Shown here: positions 24,112 to 31,383 of the stretch, piece by piece | Position numbering within the stretch: the stretch's first letter is position 1 | Layout: every line of letters begins with the position of its first letter | NCBI RefSeq assembly: GCF_013167895.1 | Contig: NZ_BLWC01000001.1 | Location: forward strand, 6,510,001-6,574,000 | Reading direction: 5' to 3' | DNA length: 64,000 bases | From: Streptomyces fulvorobeus | GTDB taxonomy: Bacteria; Actinomycetota; Actinomycetes; Streptomycetales; Streptomycetaceae | Notes under the pieces: generated by a model | Told to the model about the DNA's origin: nothing | The model's input: the letters and a program-made list of their open reading frames with translations, nothing else | Databases searched by the model: none | Translations under genes and position numbers: made by a program

Positions 24112-24948
24112 CGAGCGGCACCGCACGCCTGGCGAGCCGGTCCCGGGCCGCCCACGGGCGGCGGCCGCGCGCGTCCGCGACTACGGCGACCAGCTCCAGG
24201 GCACCGCGAACGGCCGCGGCCGCGGAAGAGTCCACCGCGGCGGCGAGGTCCCGGGAGGCGGCAATCGCCACATCGACCGCGTCCTGCTCGCTGCCCGGCT
24301 GGGAGAGCAGCACATGTCCCAGGTTCCACCGTGCGCTCGCGATGCGCAGGGGATCATCGGCGTCCTCGGCGGCACGGAGCGCCCGGTCGGTGACCATCAG
24401 CGACAGGTCGAGCCGGCCGATCCTGCGGTAGTACGAGCGCAGCAGCCCGTACAGATCGGCGGACACCCTCAGCACCTCGCGCCGCTCGGCAGTATCGGTG
24501 CCGGGCCGCGACGCCCGTAGGGACCCTTCAACGGTGCGGATCAGATCGAGCAGCAGAGCTTCGGCCTCGGTGAACCGGTGGGGCGAGGTCTGCCAGACCT
24601 TCCAGGCCCGCTCCACCCGTGCCCGCAACTCGGCTGCGAGCACGGGGCCACGGGCCGCGTCGTGCCGTTGCAACAGCGCCTGCACCACGGCGGAGCGTGC
24701 GGCCACGGGCGGCCCGGCCTTCGCCGGTCTGGCTTCGGCGTCGCCCAGGAGCGTTCCGGCCTTCACCTGGAGCTCGGCGGCGAGCGCGGCGAGCACCTCC
24801 CCGACGGCTGCTTCAGACCTCGTTCGATCTGGGACAGGTAGTCGGTGCTGATGCCGCAGAGACCTGCGATGGCGGCCTGCGGGCGGCCATCGCGCTGCCG
24901 CGCCGCGAGGATGAGCGCACCTGTCGGGAGCGTGGGCAGATCCGTCAA
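24112..24948 (-). pseudogene. XRE-family regulator with helical repeat domain, frameshifted and truncated
   Basis: The likely start is TTG 24946-24948 with GGAGG upstream: LTDLPTLPTGALILAARQRD, then AAIAGLCGISTDYLSQIERG, an XRE helix-turn-helix. The frame breaks near 24795, where one extra G in GGGG would continue it as EVLAALAAELQVKAGTLLGD. The following helical domain (LRVSADLYGLLRSYYRRIGR, ALRAAEDADDPLRIASARWN) resembles the TPR-like sensor part of Streptomyces XRE regulators. It ends abnormally at about residue 275, where homologues continue for another 100 residues. Confidence 0.72.
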
Positions 24949-25070
24949 GGCACCTCCTGGTCCGGGCCGTTCACCCAGAGTAGAGCGGCTCCGGGCTCGG
25001 GCTGTCTGCTTCACCCAAGGTGTGACACCGTTTCCCCGGACATGTGCTGTCCGAGGTCTGGGAGGCGACG

Positions 25071-25754
25071 TTGAAGCTCGTGCTGTGGGACATCGACCAC
25101 ACCCTCATCGCGACGCGGGGCGTTGGAAGAGAGATCTTCAAAGATGCCTTCGAGCAGGTCACCGGTACACCGATGCGCGATCAGGCCACCGAGGACGGGA
25201 TGACCGAACCCGTGCTCTTCCGCCGGACCGCCCAGCTGCACGGCATCACCAGCGACCGCACCATGTTCGAGGAATTCGCCCGACGCTCCACCGAACTGCA
25301 CCGCCGGCGGGCCCACGACCTGCGCGGGCGCGGACACGCGTTGCCCGGGACGTCCGCCGCCCTCGACGCGGTGGCCGCCATGGGCGGCGTCGTGCAGAGC
25401 GTTGTCACCGGAAACATCCGGGCGGTCGCGGAGATCAAGCTCCAGGTGTTCGGGCTCGACACCCACATCCTTTTCCCGTACGGCGGTTACGGAGAAGACC
25501 ACGACGACCGCGCCGAGCTGGTCCGCACCGCCATCGCACGCACCCGTGCTGCCACGGGCGCCGACGTCGCCCTGGCCGACGTCCTGCTCATCGGAGACAC
25601 CCCCGCCGACGTAGCCGCCGGACGCGCGGCCGGCGTTTCCGTACTGGCTGTCGCGACCGGTCGTACCTCGGCCGCGGAACTGGCTGACGCCGGGGCCACC
25701 GCCACGGTCCGCGATCTGCAGGACGCCTCCCCGCTCCACGACCTGCTTCGCTGA
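25071..25754 (+). CDS. HAD-family hydrolase
   Basis: The best start is TTG 25071 after GGGAGGCGACG, giving LKLVLWDIDHTLIATRG. The frame is open 9 codons further up. The 227-residue protein has all four HAD motifs: DIDHT (nucleophile and second Asp), SVVTGN, a Lys in AEIKLQVFG, and LLIGDTPADVAAGRAAG. A helical cap lies between motifs I and II, as in phosphoglycolate phosphatase-like enzymes. The substrate is unknown. It is divergent from the broken XRE regulator across about 120 bases. Confidence 0.85.
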   Translation: MKLVLWDIDHTLIATRGVGREIFKDAFEQVTGTPMRDQATEDGMTEPVLFRRTAQLHGITSDRTMFEEFARRSTELHRRRAHDLRGRGHALPGTSAALDAVAAMGGVVQSVVTGNIRAVAEIKLQVFGLDTHILFPYGGYGEDHDDRAELVRTAIARTRAATGADVALADVLLIGDTPADVAAGRAAGVSVLAVATGRTSAAELADAGATATVRDLQDASPLHDLLR

Positions 25755-25756
25755 CT

Positions 25757-25885
25757 GCGTCAACGAGCCCGGATGGCCCGGCTGGAGCTGCGTCATCGGC
25801 TGTGACGACGACCAGCCGGTCGGCTACGTCTACGGAGCGCCACTGCCCCAGGGGTCACGCTGGTGGGGCGGCCTGCTCACCCAGG
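25757..25885 (+). pseudogene. GNAT acetyltransferase fragment
   Basis: The stretch encodes DEPGWPGWSCVIGCDDDQPV, GYVYGAPLPQGSRWWGGLLT. This resembles the beta-strand segment of GNAT-family N-acetyltransferases that precedes the acetyl-CoA-binding motif. The acetyl-CoA loop and everything downstream are missing. Confidence 0.48.
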
Positions 25886-26310
25886 TAAGGTGCACGCATT
25901 TACTGCGACAGGCTCTGATGGGGCGCCCCTCTCCGATATATGTCCGTTTGCCGTAGCAATACGAGAACCGGGCCGTAGCGGGCGCACGCGCACGCGCGGC
26001 CCGTCTCTAGCAGGAGCGGGCCGCGCGTTGTAAGGAGCAGGAAATCGACCTGCAGGTGGGAGCGCACGCCGGGCGCGAGGCCGCCGAGCAGGAGGACCGC
26101 CCGAACTGGTAGTCGTGCCGGTCCGCGCGTCCTCTGCCGCGGGCCCGGATGAGACGGCGTTACTTGTTCGCGCAGTGGTGGCATCGGCCGGCGCACCGTG
26201 GCTTCCGCGAGGCCGACGCCACCTCCCCTGGATCCGCAGGCGGGACAGCGCTTCCTACGTGCGGGAACAGGCTGCAAGGCCCTCAGTGCCGACTCCGCAG
26301 CAGCGGAACA
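25886..26310. other. stretch without a supported gene
   Basis: Overlapping short frames occur on both strands, but none has a family signature. The left part contains alternating CGCACG repeats and a GC-rich inverted segment near 25995-26025. It probably consists of worn mobile DNA between the GNAT scrap and the AlbA_2 gene. Confidence 0.3.
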
Positions 26311-27594
26311 TTACCGCCAGGTCTGGTACGGACTCTTCTGCGAGTGCGTACCGCAAGCGAAGGTGCGCAGCAGCGTGTGTACTGGCTGAATGTGATGGGG
26401 ACGGCGGGTATAGGGGGGTGTGACCTCGCGGCCACCTCCGAAGTGCGCGGTGCGGGCTTCGAGGGCCTGCGGACCGTCTGATGCGTAGATCGTCGCGGTG
26501 ATCTGCTGGGTGCTGTCCAGGCGCAGATTCCGTTGTAGCTCCTGGACGATGGTCACGAAGTCACCGCAGGCTGCTGCGACCACGCGCTGAGAAACAGGTA
26601 GAGCATCAACGACGCCGGCCTCTTGGGCGAAGCCGCGCTCCTCCTCGGAGGCGGGCCGCCATGACAGATTGGTCGCCAGGGTCACGGTGCCGTCATGGTG
26701 CAGCTCGACCATGGAGCTCCGGTCGTAGTCGATTTCCATGGTGCTGGAGATCCAGCGTCGCAGCCCCGGGCGGGGATTGATGAGCATGTCGCCCATGCCC
26801 GTCAACGGTCCGGGAATCCGTCGCGCCGGCAGCTTGCTTCCTCGCTGCTCGGCGACGCCAAGAAGATGTCGAGCTTCGTCCCGGTTCAGCCGGGGCGCAC
26901 CGTGCGGGTAGGGCCGGGTGGGACGTGCGACGGCGACGAGCCAGGCAGAGGGCTTGGCGGCGTGCGCGGTGATGGTTTTGTTGAGGAAGTCGGAGTGCTG
27001 GCGCAGCGCTTCCTCGGCACTGTCGGTGCGGGTAAAGCGGTCGCGGTAGGCACGTTCGATCTGGTGCTCCGCCATCCAGGCGGTGTGGTCTCGGCCGCGG
27101 TACGGCACCGTGACCGCCTGTTGCTCTTTGTCCTTATCCGATCTGCCGTGGACGAGGTGCGGCGCCATCTCGCTGGCAGGGACATCCACGACCAGGAGAG
27201 CCGTCGCGCCGTCGGTCAGCCGAAACATGACCAGGTCTGGCAGGTAGGGGTGGACGTGGTTGCGGACCCACTGGGCGTACTGCCGGAGGTCCGCCTTTTC
27301 CGAGTCGATGCCGATGATTTCGTGGTTGTCAGCGACGCCGTAGATGAGCAGTCCACCACGTGTATTGGCCATCGCGCTGATGTCCTTGGCGAACTCGTTC
27401 CACTGACCGTTTCTGGGCGGCTCGGGAAGGTCCCTCTTCCAGTCGAGGTCGTCGGACTCATCAAGGTGGTCCGCAGCGGCCCGGCTGACCATGTCGTAGG
27501 TGAGCGGGCCAGGGGCGGACCCCAAGTGCTGATGCAGTCTCGTCCAGGTGCGGGCCCGGCTCTGCGCGGCGACGGAAGTGTCCGCTATCCCCAT
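26311..27594 (-). CDS. AlbA_2 (Schlafen-like) domain protein
   Basis: The 427-residue protein has the Schlafen AlbA_2 domain at about residues 45-180: ESDDLDWKRDLPEPPRNGQW, FAKDISAMANTRGGLLIYGV and DSEKADLRQYAQWVRNHV, followed by LVVDVPASEMAPHL and AVTVPYRGRDHTAWMAEHQI. The E-S/D-x-x-x-x-K-x-x-L start and A-N-T-x-G-G are typical. The AlbA_2 fold is found in nucleic-acid-binding proteins, some of them in defence loci. The C-terminal 240 residues are of unknown fold. It is divergent from a membrane coiled-coil gene. Confidence 0.88.
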   Translation of the reverse strand: MGIADTSVAAQSRARTWTRLHQHLGSAPGPLTYDMVSRAAADHLDESDDLDWKRDLPEPPRNGQWNEFAKDISAMANTRGGLLIYGVADNHEIIGIDSEKADLRQYAQWVRNHVHPYLPDLVMFRLTDGATALLVVDVPASEMAPHLVHGRSDKDKEQQAVTVPYRGRDHTAWMAEHQIERAYRDRFTRTDSAEEALRQHSDFLNKTITAHAAKPSAWLVAVARPTRPYPHGAPRLNRDEARHLLGVAEQRGSKLPARRIPGPLTGMGDMLINPRPGLRRWISSTMEIDYDRSSMVELHHDGTVTLATNLSWRPASEEERGFAQEAGVVDALPVSQRVVAAACGDFVTIVQELQRNLRLDSTQQITATIYASDGPQALEARTAHFGGGREVTPPYTRRPHHIQPVHTLLRTFACGTHSQKSPYQTWR

Positions 27595-27830
27595 GATCGG
27601 TCCCCTTTGAGCGTCGGTCGAGGGCTCACTCCAAGACTGCTCGGTGACACCGCGGACACTTCCCAGGACCGGTCTGTCCGAAGACGCGGCAGCGGCAGTC
27701 CCAGTGCCTCGGCCGGACGAGACGGCGGGTCGCGGTCGGGACGCCCGGCGCGCACCTGACAGACCGTCCGCTCGTTGTCCGACACGAGGTCGTTTCAGGG
27801 CCAGCTGAGCTTCGGCGGTACGGTCCGCTC

Positions 27831-28370
27831 ATGAACTGGCCAGACGCGCGGTCGTGGGCCGCATCGTGGGATTGGGGAGACGCGCCCGCCTGGGCGGCGT
27901 TCGTGCTGGCGGCGATAGCCCTGTGGATCAGCATCAGAGCGCAGAAGGACGGGCGCCGTTCAGCGAACGCTGCCGTGGCCTCGGTCGAAGAGGCGCGGCT
28001 GTCCAGGGTCGCTTCGGAAAAGTCGGCTGCGGTGGCAGAGGAAACACTGGCCGATCAGCGCCGCGAAGCGGCAGAGCGGCGGGCCGCAGAAGAGGAAGCC
28101 AGCCGTCCTCGTCCTGCCTTCGCCATCGAGCGCCGCAACCGCAGCACGTTCTACCTCCGGAACATAGGGACGGGCAGGGCGACCGGCGTGGCGATCAGTG
28201 GCAGAGGGGGGCCGTACTCCATGAACCCCATTGCGGGCGTCGACCTGGCCCCTGCCGAAGCTGTGGAGTTCACCATGCTGGGCAGCGCTGGTCAGCCGAT
28301 TCCCGGAACGCTGTACGTGACCTGGGACGGCCAAGAGGAGGAAATGCCCGTGGCCGTCCCGACTCTGTGA
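27831..28370 (+). CDS. membrane-anchored coiled-coil protein
   Basis: The 179-residue protein has one N-terminal transmembrane segment (AWAAFVLAAIALWISI). A long coiled coil at about residues 45-95 follows (SVEEARLSRVASEKSAAVAE, ETLADQRREAAERRAAEEEA). The C-terminal beta-rich domain starts PRPAFAIERRNRSTFYLRN and ends GTLYVTWDGQEEEMPVAV. The layout suggests a membrane-tethered sensor or scaffold. No named family is recognised. It is divergent from the AlbA_2 gene across about 236 bases and convergent with the next gene. Confidence 0.7.
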   Translation: MNWPDARSWAASWDWGDAPAWAAFVLAAIALWISIRAQKDGRRSANAAVASVEEARLSRVASEKSAAVAEETLADQRREAAERRAAEEEASRPRPAFAIERRNRSTFYLRNIGTGRATGVAISGRGGPYSMNPIAGVDLAPAEAVEFTMLGSAGQPIPGTLYVTWDGQEEEMPVAVPTL

Positions 28371-28387
28371 GCTGCCAGCTGGTCTCG

Positions 28388-28758
28388 TCAGCCCTGGTTG
28401 CCCAGCGGCATCGAGCGGGCTGCCTGCTGAATCCGCAACGCAATCCGTGTTGCCGCGAGGAAGCGCCGGGCTGCGGCGCCCGTGAGGAGGCAGGCACTGG
28501 CCGAGGCCGGCCCTCGTTGAGGATGAAGCTTGCCTTGTGCGGCAGCGGCCGAGCCCATGCCGTGTCGTAGCAGTCGTGCCAGGGGGTGCGGTGGCCGGTC
28601 GGCGGGCACACCAGGTCGGCGAAGACGGTGGCCAGCAGGTGGTGGGTGGCATCCGAGTGGTGCCCGCCGAGTGCAATCTCGTACGGGTCGGGAAGCACGC
28701 GGCCAATGAACCTGGCGGCATTGACACGGGTGTTGCGCACGTCGTCCTCCTGGGACAT
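28388..28758 (-). pseudogene. hypothetical protein, probably frameshifted
   Basis: The frame from ATG 28756-28758 reads MSQEDDVRNTRVNAARFIGR, HHSDATHHLLATVFADLVCP and WHDCYDTAWARPLPHKASFI. In another frame from about 28500 it continues LLTGAAARRFLAATRIALRI and QQAARSMPLGNQG to 28388. The shifted version ends 17 bases short of the convergent gene, whereas the unshifted one would overlap that gene by 100 bases, so the shifted version is preferred. Function unknown. Confidence 0.48.
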
Positions 28759-28820
28759 TCGGGCCCCGCGCCCATCTGAAGCGTAAGGCACGGGGCCGTC
28801 AGCGCTCCCCCTGGTGGTTC

Positions 28821-28982
28821 TCAGAAGCCGACGACGCGACCGGGCCTCCTGCCGCTGTCGGGGCCTTCGAGGTCGCGAGCTGCCTTGCGCGCGTCGTCCA
28901 TGAGGTGGCGGGCGCTGCTGCTCCCAGATGCGTTGACGCCGGCCGATTCGAGGGCGGAGGCAAGGTCGCGAAGGAACGGCAT
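28821..28982 (-). CDS. short hypothetical frame
   Basis: A 53-codon frame reads MPFLRDLASALESAGVNASG and RHLMDDARKAARDLEG. It looks helical and codon use is Streptomyces-like, but it is short and has no recognised family. It may be the remains of a longer gene. Confidence 0.25.
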   Translation of the reverse strand: MPFLRDLASALESAGVNASGSSSARHLMDDARKAARDLEGPDSGRRPGRVVGF

Positions 28983-29117
28983 GTATCTCACGGACCTTCT
29001 CTGCACCAACGACACGAGGCGAGGTCGGCCAGCCTTACGTGCTGAGTGTGGTCACGGGGCGCTGAAGCTCCAAGATGACCGCGGTTTCGGCTCCGGATTG
29101 GTCCTCGTACATGGTGA

Positions 29118-29345
29118 TTACCTGGCCGGGCTAAAGGTGTCGCCACTGGGAAGCATCGGCAGGAGCGAGTCGTACCGTTGCTCGCTCACGGTCCACCACG
29201 CGGTCAGCCCGTACTCGGTGAACAGGGCCTCCGACCGGGCGCGGCGCTCCTGGTAGGGCAGGGTCAGCAGTTCCCCCCGTCCTGCTGCGACACGTCGAAC
29301 GCGACGAAGTAGGCCGGCCGTCCGCGCGGCCAGGGCGACGGCGCT
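29118..29345 (-). pseudogene. ATP-dependent DNA ligase fragment
   Basis: The minus strand gives GRPAYFVAFDVSQQDG, then after a one-base shift in a G run LLTLPYQERRARSEALFTEY and GLTAWWT. This matches the segment after the nucleotidyl-transfer motif in Streptomyces ATP-dependent DNA ligases. Neither the catalytic Lys region nor the OB-fold is present. It is joined directly to an EamA transporter fragment. Confidence 0.52.
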
Positions 29346-29547
29346 GCGGCTGAGGGCGATGGTGGTGCACGGTGAGGCAGCCGACGACCAGGGCGATGCC
29401 GGCCCACCGCAACAGGGGCAGACGTTCACCGCGAACAAGCACGGCCAGTACGGCCGCGACAGTGGGTTCTCGCAGGGAGAGGGTGGTCGCGGTGCTCGCC
29501 GGAACGTGCGCCAGGCCCCAGCCGAACAGGCCGTAGCCGAGGAACAT
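29346..29547 (-). pseudogene. EamA (DMT) transporter, C-terminal fragment
   Basis: The frame reads FLGYGLFGWGLAHVPASTAT, TLSLREPTVAAVLAVLVRGE and RLPLLRWAGIALVVGCLTV. These are the last two or three helices of an EamA-family drug/metabolite exporter, with the characteristic S-x-x-EP-x-x-A in the second repeat. The N-terminal eight helices and the end are missing. Confidence 0.62.
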
Positions 29548-29636
29548 GGAGCCTGATCTCCGGCAGACGTGAGGGTGGCAGGAGCAGGGTCCGGAGTGGG
29601 CGCGGAGGATGCTGGAGTACGGGTTGCAGCGGTCCG

Positions 29637-29785
29637 TTAGCGGTTGTTGCCGAGGTAGAACAGCAGATAGAGGAAGCCCGAGAAGAGGTGGCCCGCGACC
29701 AGGTAGGCGAAGAGCCGGAGGACGAGCCCGCGGGGGAACCGGCCGTCGCCGCGTTCGGCTTCTGGTTCATCGCGTTGCTTGGTAC
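29637..29785 (-). pseudogene. DUF6126 small membrane protein, 5' truncated
   Basis: The frame reads RGDGRFPRGLVLRLFAYLVA and GHLFSGFLYLLFYLGNNR to a stop at 29637, the full conserved body of DUF6126, a one-helix membrane family of Streptomyces. The start is missing because an IS5 transposase fragment begins at about 29786. Confidence 0.52.
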
Positions 29786-30372
29786 GGATTTCCTGAGCTT
29801 GTCGACCAACTGCACCGGATCTTGCTTGCCGAGCTGAACGCGGTCGGCCGCCTCGACTGGTCCAGGGCCTGCGTGGACGGCTCCCACATCCGGGCGAAAA
29901 AGGGGGAGCCGACACCGGTCCGTCGCCGGTCGACCGGCGGAAGACAGGCAGCAAACACCACCTGATCTGCGACGGGCACGGCACCCCGCTCAAAGTCATC
30001 ACGACCGCGGTGAACGTCAACGACGTCACCCAGACCCTCGCCCTGGTCGACGGCATCCCGCCTGTCGCGGGCCGCCCCGGACGGCCTCGCCGCCGACCCG
30101 AAGTCCTGCTCGGCGACAAGGGCTACGACTCCAACCCGAACCGGGACGCGCTGCGCGAGCGCCGGATCCTGCCTGTCATCTCGCGTAAGGGATCACCCAA
30201 CATCAAGGGCATCGGCAAGCTCCGCTACGTGGTGGAGCAGACCTTCGCCTTGCTCCACCACTTCAAACGCCTCGCCGTCCGCTGGGAACGCCGCACCGAA
30301 CTCCACGACGCCTTCGTCACCCTCGCCTGCAGCCTGATCTGCTACCGACGCCTCAAGAAGACCCACTCATGA
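29786..30372 (+). pseudogene. IS5-family transposase, 5' truncated and frameshifted
   Basis: The frame starts mid-protein with FPELVDQLHRILLAELNAVG and the first catalytic Asp in ACVDGSHIRAKKG. One extra G in the GGGGG run near 29905 would restore GPSPVDRRKTGSKHHLICDG. The second Asp is in LLGDKGYDSNPN and the Glu in VVEQTFALLHHFKRLAVRWE. The C-terminus is complete, with a stop at 30370-30372. The N-terminal 90 residues are missing. Confidence 0.8.
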
Positions 30373-30693
30373 TCGTGTTACGAGCTCTAAGCACTCAAAT
30401 CTGTGACCGGGCGTGGTGGCCTCAGGAACCGGATCCATCAGCGACGAAATGAGGCCCTTGACATCTTCAGAGAGGGGCTGACGGAGACCGGTCGTTCGGA
30501 TCCTGACCCGGGCTTTTCCGGGGAGCAGTTGCCCGGTGTCCGTGGTGGCGGTAGACCATCTCGTCGGGGTGGCGGTCCATACGGACTTGACGCCAGGCAA
30601 CATCGAACGACACGGACACGGAGCTGCGTTGGCGGATACGTAAGGCATGCACGCAGGTGATGGGAGAGAGCATGATCCGCCACAGAAGGAGTC
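30373..30693. other. stretch without a supported gene
   Basis: No frame here has a recognisable family. The part next to the IS5 fragment may contain its right end, but no matching left end is available for comparison. The right part is the region downstream of the five-gene cyclic-nucleotide operon; no strong terminator is obvious. Confidence 0.3.
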
Positions 30694-31383
30694 TCACGGA
30701 TGTGCCCTCCGCGCAGCTGCCTCGCGCCGAGGGGCAATGAGAGCCTCAGGCAAGGTGCCACCGTTGAGAGCGGTGAGAGATTCTGTCAGCAGGATCAGAG
30801 CCTGTTTTTGCTTCTCCGGATCCTTGAAGCCTTGGCCCACCAGCTCCCACTGCTGCAGCAGGGGAAACCACCAGCGGTCACAGGAATTGATCAGACGGGC
30901 CAGGCGCTGGAGCTCACCTACTAACTCCTCGTCCAGTGCCCCCGTTGCTCGGCGTTCCATCTGGTCCAGGACGACGAGATCGGGACGGTCGTAGAGGTTC
31001 TTCTTGAGAAAACGCAGACGCCGAATGCGCTGCTCATCGGCCTGCTGCTGAGCGAGCAGATCGTGGGCAGCAGCAGGCAGTCCCAGCACCGCCCGCGCAC
31101 TCAGCAGCCGGTAGTACGGGCTGGCGTGGGGGAGGCAGAGGGCTGCATTGACCTGATCCTGGGCAGCAGGCAGGTCGACCACCGGCTGGGCGGCCACTGC
31201 ACGCATCGCCGTCGCGTGGACATGAGCCCGCACGCTCTCCTCCACGTGGGGACCTGCGCCCCAGCGCGGACGCCACACGACGGTGTACACCGCGTCGAAG
31301 CAGACCCCCTCGCTCGCGCTGGGCAACAACCGAGGTTGGGCCGATGCGCTGGTGTGGGCAGCACGCTGCCACGGCCACCTCAT
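30694..31383 (-). CDS. conserved actinobacterial protein, partner of the P-loop-like protein
   Basis: The ATG at 31381-31383 overlaps the stop of the upstream gene, so the two are translationally coupled. The 229-residue protein has a beta-rich start (FDAVYTVVWRPRWGAGPHVE), then HATAMRAVAAQPVVDLPAAQ and QVNAALCLPHASPYYRLLSA. A charged helix follows (QQQADEQRIRRLRFLKKNLY), and the tail is helical with CDRWWFPLLQQW. I have a memory of similar Streptomyces proteins with a VxWRP strand and a KxxLYxDP helix, but cannot name a family. It is the last gene of the Pycsar-like unit. Confidence 0.78.
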   Translation of the reverse strand: MRWPWQRAAHTSASAQPRLLPSASEGVCFDAVYTVVWRPRWGAGPHVEESVRAHVHATAMRAVAAQPVVDLPAAQDQVNAALCLPHASPYYRLLSARAVLGLPAAAHDLLAQQQADEQRIRRLRFLKKNLYDRPDLVVLDQMERRATGALDEELVGELQRLARLINSCDRWWFPLLQQWELVGQGFKDPEKQKQALILLTESLTALNGGTLPEALIAPRREAAARRAHP

